Origin: CAZCGA01 sp964498075
GTDB taxonomy: Bacteria > Desulfobacterota > Binatia > HRBIN30
Reading direction: 5' to 3'
NCBI GenBank assembly: GCA_964498075.1
Contig: CAZCGA010000073.1
Location: 1-30,565, forward strand
Length of the DNA: 30,565 bases
The position numbers were made by a program, and so were the translations under genes. Below the pieces are notes generated by a model. That model did no database searches and was not told the origin of the DNA. It saw only the letters and a list, made by a program, of their open reading frames with translations. Below, one piece after another: positions 8,052 to 17,270 of the stretch; position 1 is the stretch's first letter; every line of letters begins with the position of its first letter.

Positions 8052-9931
8052 GGACCCCTGATGCGATGGGGCCCTCGCTCGTGGTGCGGCGCGAGTCGGC
8101 CGTCACTATTCTCGTGCTGGCAATGTGGTTCGGATTGGTCGCCAGCGCGCTCGAGCTGGCCCTCCTGGCGGGGCGCAAGTTCGTTCTGCACCGCATGTTG
8201 TACCTGAGCCCGCACGTGGTCTGGATGGCGCCGCTCATGAATGTGCTGTGCCTGGTCATTGCCGCGTGCTGCTTGATCGGGATCGCTCAGCGCTGGCCGC
8301 GCGTGGGCTCACTGCGCGTCGCGGCGCTGGCGTTTGCCGGCATCGGGCTCCTGGGTCCGCTGTTCATGTACGGACCGTTGCACCCCGCCGCCGCGGTGCT
8401 ACTCGCCGCCGGCGTGGCCACGCAAGCGGCGCGCTTGATCGCGGCGCGCGCCGACGGCTTCCGTGCACTCGTCCGGCGGACGACGGGATGGATGCTGGTT
8501 CTCGTCGTCGGCGCGGCTGTAGGAATCTACGGTTGGCAAGCGCTGCGCGAGCGCCGGGCGTTGGCGACTCTGCCGCCGGCGCCGCCCGACGCCCCGAACG
8601 TCCTGCTGATTTCGCTCGATACGGTGCGCGCCGCGAATCTCAGCCTGTACGGCTACGCCCGGGCGACCACGCCGCAGCTGGAGCGCTTCGCGCAGATCGG
8701 AGTGCGCTTCGAGCGGGCGCTGTCGACGGCGCCGTGGACGCTGCCGTCGCACGCCGGCATGTTCACCGGCCGCTTCCCGTCGGAGCTGTCCACCGACTGG
8801 CGGACGTCGATGGACACCACGTATCCGACGCTTGCCGAGGTGTTCCGTGCGCACGGCTACGTGACCGCCGGGTTCGTCGCCAACCTCCTGTATTGCGCCT
8901 TTGAAACCGGTTTGGGGCGCGGCTTCGTGCACTATGAGGACTACCACGTGTCTGCCGGCGAGCTGATGGAGAACGCGTCGCTCGCCTGTACCGTTGGCAA
9001 TCTTGGCTGGACGCGCCGGATCATCCGGTTTCACGACCTCTTCGCGCGCAAGAGCGCGGCGGACGTGAACCGCGAGCTCTTGCACTGGCTCTCCGTACGT
9101 TCAGAGCGCCGCCCCTTCTTCGCCTTTCTCAACTACTTCGACGCGCACGATCCGTACCTGCCGCCGCCACCGTTCAATGTGCGGTTCGGTCCCGACAGGC
9201 CCGAAAGGTACTTGCTCGTCGAGCACTTTCATCGGGTGGGAACGCGCCTCGTCAAGGCATGCGTCTCGGCGTCCGGCATCGAATCGGAGATGGCTGCGTA
9301 TGACGGGGCGATCGCCTACATGGACGATCAGCTCGGCCGCCTGTTCGACGAGCTGGGGAAGCGCGGGTTGCTCCGCAACACCGTCGTCATCGTGACCTCC
9401 GATCACGGCGAGCAGTTTGGGGAGCACGGTTTCTTCGAGCACGGAAACAGCCTCTACTGGCCCTTGCTGCACGTGCCGCTGGTCATCTCGTTTCCTGAAC
9501 GCGTGCCCGTGGGCGGCATCGTGCACGAATCCGTGAGCCTCAGTGACCTGGCGGCTACGGTGATGGATCTTGCCGGTATGCCGAACGAGGCGCGGATTCC
9601 GGGAGACTCGCTCGCGCGCTACTGGCGCGGGGCTGCGGGGCGCGAGGATCCGTCGAGGGAAGTGCGGCTCTCCGAGTTCAAGCCAAGGAGCCCGCGAGGA
9701 GCGCTGACGTCCGTCGTCTCCGCCGGACGGCACTACATTCGATACGCCGATGGACGCGAAGAGCTGTTTGACCTCGAGCGTGATCCGGCGGAGGAGCACG
9801 ACCTCGCCCAGTCGGACGACGGGCGCCACGCGCTGGAGGAGGTGCGGTCGGCTCTGGAAGAGCTCAAGCGCAGTCGGCCCTCTCTCTCAGGCGCCGCGAC
9901 GGTCAGCGTCACTTCGGCGCGCACTCGTTGA
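8048..9931 (+). CDS. Membrane-anchored sulfatase-like hydrolase with TxPSH active-site motif
   Basis: A 627-residue protein with about four to five N-terminal membrane segments (residues 15-170) and a large C-terminal sulfatase-fold domain (about 180-600), expected on the periplasmic side. Metal-site motifs are D191 in LLISLDTVR, the D452-H453 pair in VTSDHGEQFGEHG, and FLNYFDAHDPYLPPPP. Where true sulfatases have Cys-x-Pro-x-Arg, this protein has T231-L-P233-S-H235, so no formylglycine can form. I infer phosphoryl, phosphoethanolamine or phosphoglycerol-type chemistry on an envelope substrate rather than sulfate-ester hydrolysis. The ATG at 8048 overlaps the previous stop (ATGA); extending the frame upstream to 7826 would run through the previous gene and gives improbable sequence. 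It shares layout and motif with the protein at 13906, though the two are not close copies. Confidence 0.88.
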   Translation: MRTPDAMGPSLVVRRESAVTILVLAMWFGLVASALELALLAGRKFVLHRMLYLSPHVVWMAPLMNVLCLVIAACCLIGIAQRWPRVGSLRVAALAFAGIGLLGPLFMYGPLHPAAAVLLAAGVATQAARLIAARADGFRALVRRTTGWMLVLVVGAAVGIYGWQALRERRALATLPPAPPDAPNVLLISLDTVRAANLSLYGYARATTPQLERFAQIGVRFERALSTAPWTLPSHAGMFTGRFPSELSTDWRTSMDTTYPTLAEVFRAHGYVTAGFVANLLYCAFETGLGRGFVHYEDYHVSAGELMENASLACTVGNLGWTRRIIRFHDLFARKSAADVNRELLHWLSVRSERRPFFAFLNYFDAHDPYLPPPPFNVRFGPDRPERYLLVEHFHRVGTRLVKACVSASGIESEMAAYDGAIAYMDDQLGRLFDELGKRGLLRNTVVIVTSDHGEQFGEHGFFEHGNSLYWPLLHVPLVISFPERVPVGGIVHESVSLSDLAATVMDLAGMPNEARIPGDSLARYWRGAAGREDPSREVRLSEFKPRSPRGALTSVVSAGRHYIRYADGREELFDLERDPAEEHDLAQSDDGRHALEEVRSALEELKRSRPSLSGAATVSVTSARTR

Positions 9932-10019
9932 GTGCCGCGGTGCAGATCGCCCTCGACGGGGGTGCCGCAACCGGCCCCGGCAGTTGGCGCTGCGATTGTG
10001 TCGCTCACGACGGTTTTGT

Positions 10020-12161
10020 ATGGAGTGCGTGCGAAAGTGCAGGGCCGCCATTCATAGTGCTGCAAAGACGAGTGCGGCAACGACGCATGCGCCCGACGCG
10101 CCCGTCCTCACCGAGGGTGGGCGTCGCCGTGGGCTGCGTCTGTTTGCGGTGGTGGTGGTTGCCTGGTTGCCGGCGCTGGTTGGGCATGATGCAGTGCAGT
10201 CCGCAGCCGCACTCTTTCCGTTAGCCGAGTCGCCGCACCCGTACTTCGTACCCGGCCACGCCGGGCTCCTCTACCTGTGGACGCCGCTGGTGGTCGCCAG
10301 CGCGTGTCTGCTGTTCCTTTCGCCGGGCCTGTTCCTGGCGCTCGCGTTCGACGCGCCGCAGAGCATCGGCGAGTCGGTCGTGTACGCACTGCCGCTCAGC
10401 ATGATCGCGATCAGCAGCGTTGCCGGTGTTGTGCAGGCGATGATGGGCAGCCCGCTCTGCGGCGGCGCGTTCGCGGCGGTCGTCGTCGCGTGCGCGCTCG
10501 CCGGCTGCGGATGCTGGCTCGTACGTCTGCCGCGGCGGCGTGCGCCGGTGTGGCCACTCGATGAGCCGTACGCGCGCGCCACGGTGCTCTCGATGGTTGC
10601 GGGCATCATGCTCTGTGTGATGGCGCTGGCTCCCAAGTTCTATTGGGACAGCTTCAACGAGGATGGCGCCGACGTGTACGAATCGGCGCGGCTGCTCCTG
10701 GTGCAAGCCGTGCCCTTCTGGCCTCGTGTGGTCGGGCCGATCGCCTCGGCCGGGGGGGTCGCCGAGTTTCCTGGAATCAACTCCATGCTGTTCGCGTTTC
10801 CGGTCTCATGGTTCATCCGGTTGTTCGGCGAGGTTGAAGCCGCGGCGCGGCTACCGTTCTTGTTGTTCCTGGTCGCGCTGTATGCTGGCGTGCTAGCCGT
10901 CGCCCAGCATGGTCGGGCGGGGCCGTTCGGTCTGGCCGAACGGTGGCTGATGTGGTTGGGCTTGGCCGTCTACACCGTGGTGATGGCTTTCAGCGCAACC
11001 TACAGCCCCTACACCGCCGACGTCGCGAGCCCAGCCGTCCTCGATACGCTGACGATGGCTTGCTTCCTGGGCTTCGTCCTGGCGTTTCTGCAGCGGCGCC
11101 GGGTGTGGACCTGCCTGTTTCTCGGCCTGACCTTCATCTCCTACGCGGACGGCTTGTTGCTCGTCGGTCTGTGGTTGGTAGCGGTGGCGCTCATCTGGAA
11201 GCCGCGCCCGTGGCGCCAGCTGGCGTTGGTTGTCGCCGCCGCGCTGGGCTGTCTCCTCGTCGGCGCCGCGGCGCCGCGGATGCTTGCCGTCGTCGGTTTG
11301 CCGGTGCCCGGTTCCGAGTTCGGTGTGCGCGCGCTCATCAGGCGCTTTGCACTGCTGCGCTGGGATGATTGGCGGCGCGTTCTGTTCGTGGTCGTGCCCG
11401 GTGGAATTTTCCCCGCGTTTGCACTGGCGGCGTGGCGCCGGCAGGACCAGGTGTCGCGGGCATTGACGCTTACGACGCTCGCCTACTTTGTACTCTTCTA
11501 CTTCCAGGCGCACGTCGCCTTGCACCACTTCGTTCCGCCGATGCTGCTGCCGCTGGTCGTCTTCTGGCGCTGGGATGTGGTGGCGAGCCCTCGCACGCGG
11601 CGGTTGTTGCTCGGTGGCTGCGCCGCCGCCGGAATCGCGGCGCTGCTGCTCTCGCTGCCGCAGACTGCCAGCTTGGACACCATCGAGCGGCGCGTTGGCG
11701 CCACAATCGAAGATCGCATCGAGGGCTACGACCGCGTCGACCCACTGGCGTTTCGCCGCTCGCGCTTGCTGCGCTACCTGTTCCCGGTCGGCTGGGACCG
11801 GCGCGTACCGTTCGACAGCTACGGTGCGTCGCACCTCGTCCTGAACTACTATGCGCACCGGACGAGCGGCGATCGCCATCTCAACTACGTGATGCAGCCG
11901 GCGGCTGACGCGGCGCCGGCCGGCATGCGGCTGGTCGCCGACGAGGACGACGTGGCGCTGTACGTGCGCAGTGACGAGGTCTGGGCCAGCCAGCTGGCGC
12001 TGCGACCCGCAACGCCGGCGGGGAGCGGGCTGTATGTGATCCCGCGCGCGATGATGTTTCGTGCGTTGCCGGCGGAGGAAGGATCGACCGTCATCGACGT
12101 GAGGGTTCTTCTGCAGCGGGCCGGGATCGACGCCAGCGCGATCCTGGGTCGGCTGCCGTGA
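10020..12161 (+). CDS. Multi-pass membrane protein, GT-C glycosyltransferase-like
   Basis: A 713-residue inner-membrane protein with roughly 11-13 hydrophobic segments from residue 40 to about 550 and a soluble C-terminal part (about 560-713). The acidic loop FYWDSFNEDGADVYESARLL after an early membrane segment, followed by a Pro/Gly-rich loop and AAARLPFLLFLVALY, resembles the first extracytoplasmic loop of GT-C enzymes, which use polyprenyl-phosphate sugars. I do not recognise a named family, so the assignment rests on topology, that loop and neighbours. The start is uncertain: the ATG at 10020 lacks a clear Shine-Dalgarno, but an upstream in-frame extension to 9750 would overlap the sulfatase-like gene and reads as non-coding Arg/Ser-rich sequence. 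It lies 88 bp after the previous gene and overlaps the next start by 4 nt. Confidence 0.72.
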   Translation: MECVRKCRAAIHSAAKTSAATTHAPDAPVLTEGGRRRGLRLFAVVVVAWLPALVGHDAVQSAAALFPLAESPHPYFVPGHAGLLYLWTPLVVASACLLFLSPGLFLALAFDAPQSIGESVVYALPLSMIAISSVAGVVQAMMGSPLCGGAFAAVVVACALAGCGCWLVRLPRRRAPVWPLDEPYARATVLSMVAGIMLCVMALAPKFYWDSFNEDGADVYESARLLLVQAVPFWPRVVGPIASAGGVAEFPGINSMLFAFPVSWFIRLFGEVEAAARLPFLLFLVALYAGVLAVAQHGRAGPFGLAERWLMWLGLAVYTVVMAFSATYSPYTADVASPAVLDTLTMACFLGFVLAFLQRRRVWTCLFLGLTFISYADGLLLVGLWLVAVALIWKPRPWRQLALVVAAALGCLLVGAAAPRMLAVVGLPVPGSEFGVRALIRRFALLRWDDWRRVLFVVVPGGIFPAFALAAWRRQDQVSRALTLTTLAYFVLFYFQAHVALHHFVPPMLLPLVVFWRWDVVASPRTRRLLLGGCAAAGIAALLLSLPQTASLDTIERRVGATIEDRIEGYDRVDPLAFRRSRLLRYLFPVGWDRRVPFDSYGASHLVLNYYAHRTSGDRHLNYVMQPAADAAPAGMRLVADEDDVALYVRSDEVWASQLALRPATPAGSGLYVIPRAMMFRALPAEEGSTVIDVRVLLQRAGIDASAILGRLP

Positions 12162-13900
12162 CGTCACGCATGGGTGACCGGCGTATCGGGCTGCCGCGAG
12201 CCAGCGGCGCCATCGTGTTGCTCGGGATCGCGGTCTACGTGGCGAACGTCTATCGCTACCAGCGCGTTCAGTGGGACGACGCCTACATCACGTATCGTTT
12301 CGCGCAGCATCTCGCCGAAGGTCGCGGCCTGACTTGGAACGCCGGCGGCGGGCCGGTCGAGGCGTACAGCAGCCTGTTGCAGGTTGGGCTGCTGGCGCTC
12401 GGGATGCGCGCCGGCATCCGCCCCGAAGTGGCGAGTGTAGCGATCAGCGTCGTCGCGGTCCTCGCCACGGTCGGCATACTCTGGTTCGTCGTGCAGCGTC
12501 AGGTCGGCGCCGTACATCCGATCGCTGCGTTCGTGCTCGGGCTCTATCTCGCCGACCAGACAACCGCGATTAACTCGACCTCGGGTCTGGAGACGCAGCT
12601 CTTCGTTGTTCTGCTGTGCGCTGCGTACGCGCTGGCCATCGCCTACGTGGAGTCGTTCCGCTGGTCACTCGCCATCGGGTTGGCCGTCATGGTCTTCCTG
12701 ACGCTGCTGTGTCGGCCGGAGGGGGTCTTGTATGGAGCCGGTCTCTACGGCGTGCTCGGTTGGTACTGCGTGCTGCGGGTGGACGACGCCGCGGATCGAC
12801 GCCGCGGGCTGCAGGCCCTGGCCGTGTCCGTCGGCCTGCTTGGCTCGCTCGGGGTGATCTACGGCGTGTCGAAATATGCGTACTTCGGATACCTGCTGCC
12901 GAACCCGTACTACGTGAAGTCGAACCGGCTGTCTTTCGCAGGACTCCTCCGAGTGCTCTTCTTTCTGAGTCACATTGCGGTGTGGTACGGCCCTCTGACC
13001 TTGGCCGTCGCGCACCAAGGCCTGCGTGACGTGTGGTTGGCGCATCTGCAGGCGCTGCGGGTGCGCGTGAAGGTGTGGCTGACCGTTGGTCCACCGGTGC
13101 TGGGGTTGGCCTACTATGTGACCATCGTTCACGAGGTCGGCAACGCACACCGCTTCTCGTTTGCCGCGTACTGGTACTTCGTGCTTGCGGCGGCGATCCT
13201 GCTCTCCGTGGCGCGCCGGTCCGTCCCCGAACGTCTGATACAACGCATCGCCCTGGCTGGCGCGATCTACGCCGGCGTTCTCATTGCCTATCAGGGAACC
13301 TGGCGGTTGGCACCGTTGCCGGTGCCGGCCTTCAACCAGTACTTCTTCAAGATCGCCGCCGCGTTGAAGGACACCGGATTGGGATCGCGGGCGACGGTGA
13401 TGTGCAACGCGGCGGGCATCATCCCCTACGTCAGTGGTTTCAATCAGGTCGACCCGGTGGGACTGACGGACAATGTTCTCTCCGGCCGGACACCGATGAC
13501 CCCCGAGGAGCGCGAGCGCTACCTGTGGAGTCGCGACGCGGACGTCTATCTCGGCTTCGAGCCGCCGGCGCAGCCGGACGCCCAAACCGCCGACGAGGAT
13601 CCGCGGATGAACACTTCCTACGTGACCCGCGTTTTGATAGGTCGCAGCATGTCGCTCGTCTCGAGCCGGGTGTTCGTGCAGGATCGCGGGCTGCTGCACG
13701 CGCGAATGCGAGAGCTGCGAGACCATTGGGACTGGGTTGGTGAACTGGAATGGCCGGGATGGCAGCCGCTGAAGAGTTTTCTGTATGTGCGCAAAAGCTC
13801 GCCCCATGCGGCGTTGCTGCGCGATCAACTCGTGAGGATCATCGCTACCACTCCCGAGCGCGTCGATCTGAATGATCTGCGCTGGCGAACAGTAAGGTGA
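12158..13900 (+). CDS. GT-C glycosyltransferase, AftB/LA_3751-like
   Basis: A 580-residue multi-pass membrane protein with the hallmark first-loop motif WDDAYITYRFAQHLAEGRGL, then TWNAGGGPVEAYSSLLQVGL. The same pattern occurs in mycobacterial AftB arabinofuranosyltransferase and in the Leptospira LA_3751/LA_3752 family, where the Asp pair lies at the active site of polyprenyl-phosphate-sugar-dependent enzymes. About ten membrane segments run to residue 390; the last 190 residues form a soluble extracytoplasmic domain (CNAAGIIPYVSGFNQVDPVG). It should transfer a sugar from a lipid carrier to an envelope glycan or lipid. The GTG at 12158 overlaps the upstream stop (GTGA); an ATG at 12170 is possible, and neither has a strong ribosome binding site, as is common with coupled translation. 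Sugar and acceptor are unknown. Confidence 0.85.
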   Translation: MTSRMGDRRIGLPRASGAIVLLGIAVYVANVYRYQRVQWDDAYITYRFAQHLAEGRGLTWNAGGGPVEAYSSLLQVGLLALGMRAGIRPEVASVAISVVAVLATVGILWFVVQRQVGAVHPIAAFVLGLYLADQTTAINSTSGLETQLFVVLLCAAYALAIAYVESFRWSLAIGLAVMVFLTLLCRPEGVLYGAGLYGVLGWYCVLRVDDAADRRRGLQALAVSVGLLGSLGVIYGVSKYAYFGYLLPNPYYVKSNRLSFAGLLRVLFFLSHIAVWYGPLTLAVAHQGLRDVWLAHLQALRVRVKVWLTVGPPVLGLAYYVTIVHEVGNAHRFSFAAYWYFVLAAAILLSVARRSVPERLIQRIALAGAIYAGVLIAYQGTWRLAPLPVPAFNQYFFKIAAALKDTGLGSRATVMCNAAGIIPYVSGFNQVDPVGLTDNVLSGRTPMTPEERERYLWSRDADVYLGFEPPAQPDAQTADEDPRMNTSYVTRVLIGRSMSLVSSRVFVQDRGLLHARMRELRDHWDWVGELEWPGWQPLKSFLYVRKSSPHAALLRDQLVRIIATTPERVDLNDLRWRTVR

Positions 13901-13905
13901 GTGCA

Positions 13906-16011
13906 ATGGCAGCGGCAGGAGAACTGAAGGAAGGCATCGGGCCGCCGCGTGCGGGTGGCTGGCAGCTGGTCAGCGCGTCGCTCCTGGTTGGCGCAACGTT
14001 CGGCGCTGGCGAAGCGGCGTGGGTGCTGTGCTTCGAGCATAGCGTCCGCGCCGTCGATGTGACGTTGCTCTTTCTGTACGGCTGCGCCGGCTACGCGCTG
14101 GCCGCGGCGGCGGTTGCCACGGGCGTCGTCATCGGACAGCGCCTGTTGGGGCGGTCTCGGGGTACCGTTGGCGGCACCGTGAGGTTCAGTGACGCGGTGG
14201 CAATTGTGGTGTCCATCACGGTGTCGGCGCGTATGCTCTCTGCGTTGGCGCATCTTGGACGCCCGAAGCTGGCGTGGCTGATCCCCGGGTGCATCCTGAC
14301 GGGCGTCGCCGTCGGATGGGTGGCTCGCTGGCTCACGGCGCGCATCCCGCTGCTGCACCGGAGCGCGACGTGGTGGGGGTTGAGCGCCGCCGGGCTGGCG
14401 ATCGGTCTTGCGGGTGCCGGCCTGACTGGCGAACGTGGCGCCTTGACGTGGTACGTCGCCGGGGTCAGCGCGGGGCTCGTCCTCGTCTTTGCGCCGCTGC
14501 TCTGGCGCGTTCCCGTCTCGTACCGTTGGCCGCGTGGCGGCGTGGTGACCCTTTGGCTCTTCGCGGCGATTGCCGTGATGCCATTTGGTGTGGCGGCCCT
14601 GCAGCGGCTGCGGCCGGTGCCGTTGCCGGCCAATCCCGCGCGGCTGAACGTCCTGCTCATCTCCGTGGACACGTTGCGGCGGGATCGGCTCGGCTGTTAC
14701 GGCTTTGCGCATGCGCACACTCCGAATATTGATGCCCTGGCCGGCGCTGGCGTCCTCTTCGAGGAGGTTCTCTCGCCCGTCCCGCTGACCGGGCCCTCTC
14801 ACACCACGATGCTGACCGGCGTCTACCCGGTGCACCATGGTGCCTACGCCAATGGTGTAGCGCTGCGCGACGACGTGGTGACTCTTCCAGAAATACTGGC
14901 ACATGCGGGATACCGCACCGCCGCGTTCGTCAGTGGTTACACGTTGCGGAACGTCTCTCTCGGCTTGGCCAGCCGCTTCCACCACTACGACGAGGACTTC
15001 GCGCTCTGGCCGCCGCTCCCGGACGTGGTGTTACTGAACCTCAGCCTGCCGCACTTGGCCGCGCAGTCATCGCGGGCGCTCGGATATCCGATTGAGCAGG
15101 TGCAGCGTCGCGGCCTTCGCACCACAGAGCGTGCCTTGGCGTGGCTGTCGCGGCATCGCGATCATTCGTTCTTCGCGTTCGTCCACTACTTCGATGCCCA
15201 CGGACCGCACGTTGCGCCGCCGCCGTACGACAGGATGTTTGCTCCCAACGACCCTCCCCAGGCGGACGAGTCGGAGTTCTACTTCAACCGGCCGGTGCGC
15301 CTGAGGCTCGTCTCCTCTCCCAAGGGGATCGCGCACCTCACCAACATGTACGACGGTGAGATCGCCTACGCCGACGAACAGGTGGGGCGCCTCCTGAGCG
15401 GGCTGGAAGCGCTCGGGCTGGCGGACAACACGCTGGTGATCTTCACCGCGGACCATGGCGAGAGCCTCACCGAACACGACTTCTTTTTCGACCACGGCGA
15501 ATACCTCTACGAGACTTGCGTGCGCGTCCCGCTGATCATCCGCTTTCCCGATCGGCGCTACGCCCAGATCCGCAAGACGGGTCAGGTTCGCCTCGTCGAC
15601 TTGACGCCCACCATTCTGCAGCTGCTGGGTATCAAATCGCCGGTGTCGTTCGACGGGAAGAGCCTCGTGCCCATCCTGGAGGGCTCGGAGCCGCCCGGGC
15701 AGCGGGTGAGCTTCGGCACGATACGGCTCGGCGAGGGTGAAGACGTGCGCTCACGCTTCTATGTGCGGCAGGACGGCTACAAGCTCATCTGGAATCTCGA
15801 CCGGCGCGAGGAGGCCAGTACCCGCCCGGCGGTCGAGGAGCTCTATGATCTCACGCGCGACCCCGATGAGTTGCACAACGTGATCGCGCAAGCGCCGCCG
15901 GCACTCGAGCCGTTGCGCAGTCGGCTGCAAGCGTGGGTGCAAGAGAAGGCAGAGCCCGCATCTGCCCTGAGTGACAGTGTGAAAGAGCGACTGCGTGCAC
16001 TCGGATACTGA
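13906..16011 (+). CDS. Membrane-anchored sulfatase-like hydrolase with TxPSH motif (second copy type)
   Basis: A 701-residue protein with about six N-terminal membrane segments (residues 15-225) and a periplasmic sulfatase-fold domain. Motifs are D255 in LLISVDTLRRDRLGCYGF, T295-G-P297-S-H299 where a sulfatase would carry Cys-x-Pro-x-Arg, FVHYFDAHGPHVAPP, and D516-H517 in FTADHGESLTEHDFFFDHGE. The C-terminus has the usual ELYDLTRDPDELHNV block. As with the protein at 8048, loss of the Cys argues against sulfatase activity and for a Thr-nucleophile phosphoryl-transfer enzyme. I chose ATG 13906 because AAGGTGA (13892-13898) precedes it by 7 nt; GTG 13897 would overlap the previous stop. The final TGA shares one base with the next ATG (TGATG). 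Confidence 0.88.
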   Translation: MAAAGELKEGIGPPRAGGWQLVSASLLVGATFGAGEAAWVLCFEHSVRAVDVTLLFLYGCAGYALAAAAVATGVVIGQRLLGRSRGTVGGTVRFSDAVAIVVSITVSARMLSALAHLGRPKLAWLIPGCILTGVAVGWVARWLTARIPLLHRSATWWGLSAAGLAIGLAGAGLTGERGALTWYVAGVSAGLVLVFAPLLWRVPVSYRWPRGGVVTLWLFAAIAVMPFGVAALQRLRPVPLPANPARLNVLLISVDTLRRDRLGCYGFAHAHTPNIDALAGAGVLFEEVLSPVPLTGPSHTTMLTGVYPVHHGAYANGVALRDDVVTLPEILAHAGYRTAAFVSGYTLRNVSLGLASRFHHYDEDFALWPPLPDVVLLNLSLPHLAAQSSRALGYPIEQVQRRGLRTTERALAWLSRHRDHSFFAFVHYFDAHGPHVAPPPYDRMFAPNDPPQADESEFYFNRPVRLRLVSSPKGIAHLTNMYDGEIAYADEQVGRLLSGLEALGLADNTLVIFTADHGESLTEHDFFFDHGEYLYETCVRVPLIIRFPDRRYAQIRKTGQVRLVDLTPTILQLLGIKSPVSFDGKSLVPILEGSEPPGQRVSFGTIRLGEGEDVRSRFYVRQDGYKLIWNLDRREEASTRPAVEELYDLTRDPDELHNVIAQAPPALEPLRSRLQAWVQEKAEPASALSDSVKERLRALGY

Positions 16012-17270
16012 TGAAGAACGCCCCGCACCTCGTGGTGTTCTTCGCCGCGCTGCTGCTCGTCCAGGCCGTACGCCTCGGCGGGCTCGGGACCCAGGCCGTC
16101 GCACCGCTGTTCATCCCCTACCGCGGCTACGTTGATTTCGATCACGCCTACTACCCGGCGGGGGAGGCCATCCGCAACGATCCGTCGCAGCTCTACCGTG
16201 GGGCGGAGTACGATCCGCCCACCGGTGGCCTGCGGGTCACTAGCGTGGCGCAGTTCGTGAACATCCCGCTGGTGGCGTGGCTGTTTGTTCCCTTCACCGT
16301 GATGCCGCTCCCATATGCTGGGACGGTGCTGCTCATCATCAACATCGGCGTCGCGCTCGCCTGCTTGCATCTGGTGCAGCGGCGTATCGGCAACGTCCGT
16401 CCGCTCTGGCGCTGGGCGATCACGCTCGCCTTCGTCACCAGCGGGCCGCTGATGAATGCGCTCAATCTTGGACAGACGACGCCGCTGGTCCTGCTGCTGC
16501 TGCTGCTCGGTGAAGCGAGCCTGCACCGCGGTCATGAGGCGCGTGCCGGGCTGTGGCTCGGACTGGCTGGGCTGATCAAGATACCGCCGCTGCTCCTGCT
16601 GCCGTACTTCGTACTGCGGCGGCGCGGGCGTGTGGTCGTTGCGGCGAGTGCGACGCTGCTCCTGGCGGTTGCCGTGTCAGTGCTGTGTTACGGCTGGGGG
16701 TTGCATGCCACCTACTTCAGGACGACCATTCGCGGCCACGCTGGGACGGCGCTGGCGGCCCACAACTGCCAGTCGCTTGATGCGTTGCTGGCCCGGCTGT
16801 TTACGGATGCGCCGTTGCAATCGTGGCAGCCGATGGCCCTGCCCGCCGAGCTCCTCATGCTGAGGTGGGTGCTCCTCGCCGCCTGGCTCGCCGTCTGCGC
16901 ATGGGCGCTGCGCGCGCCTGCAGCCGTGAGCTACCCGCGTATGCTGCTGGAGGCCGGCATCGTGATGTGTACCAGCCTGGTTGCCTTACCGATATCCTGG
17001 TCGCACTACGGTGCCTGGCTCCTCCCGGTCGCCGTGGCGGCCGGTGCTGCGATAACCGCCATGCAGCGCGAGAGCGTGCCGCTCTGGCCGGGTGTGCTCC
17101 TGGCGCTCGCGGTGCTGCTGATCAACTTTCCCGAGCCGCCACCGCCGACGCTGCAACGGCTGAGCGATCAGTTGTGGTTTCGCGTCGCCGTCTCGCATCA
17201 GTTCTTCGGCACGTCTCTGCTGTTCGCGGTGTGTGTCTGGTGCGTGCGGCAGGCGCCGCGGCGATCATGA
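16011..17270 (+). CDS. GT87 family polyprenol-phosphate mannosyltransferase-like membrane protein
   Basis: A 419-residue membrane protein of the GT87/DUF2029 type (PF09594), the family of mycobacterial PimE-like alpha-1,2-mannosyltransferases that use polyprenyl-phosphate-mannose on the outer side of the membrane. Signature elements are YVDFDHAYYPAGEAI, then LYRGAEYDPP with the acidic first loop, PFTVMPLPYAG, LNLGQTTPLVLLLLLLGEAS, and GLAGLIKIPPLLLLPYF, followed by SWSHYGAWLLPV. About ten membrane segments are visible, and length fits the family (about 400-430). It starts within the previous gene's stop (TGATG) and ends overlapping the next start (ATGA). A polyprenyl-linked sugar donor is family knowledge; mannose in particular is not shown here. 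Confidence 0.87.
   Translation: MKNAPHLVVFFAALLLVQAVRLGGLGTQAVAPLFIPYRGYVDFDHAYYPAGEAIRNDPSQLYRGAEYDPPTGGLRVTSVAQFVNIPLVAWLFVPFTVMPLPYAGTVLLIINIGVALACLHLVQRRIGNVRPLWRWAITLAFVTSGPLMNALNLGQTTPLVLLLLLLGEASLHRGHEARAGLWLGLAGLIKIPPLLLLPYFVLRRRGRVVVAASATLLLAVAVSVLCYGWGLHATYFRTTIRGHAGTALAAHNCQSLDALLARLFTDAPLQSWQPMALPAELLMLRWVLLAAWLAVCAWALRAPAAVSYPRMLLEAGIVMCTSLVALPISWSHYGAWLLPVAVAAGAAITAMQRESVPLWPGVLLALAVLLINFPEPPPPTLQRLSDQLWFRVAVSHQFFGTSLLFAVCVWCVRQAPRRS

Noticed and set aside
9932..10019. Possible small gene or control element in the gap before the GT-C-like gene
   Set aside because: The 88-bp gap has no start with ribosome binding site and only a chance-level repeat (GTGCCGC twice).
12665..13906. 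413-codon open frame on the minus strand (and similar ones at 10893-12167 and 13825-14985)
   Set aside because: All lie opposite well-supported membrane protein or hydrolase genes and encode low-complexity, charged sequence.
16487..16508. Run of CTG repeats in the GT87-like gene
   Set aside because: It encodes a Leu-rich membrane segment at a conserved position of the family, so it is explained by the protein, not by a functional DNA repeat.
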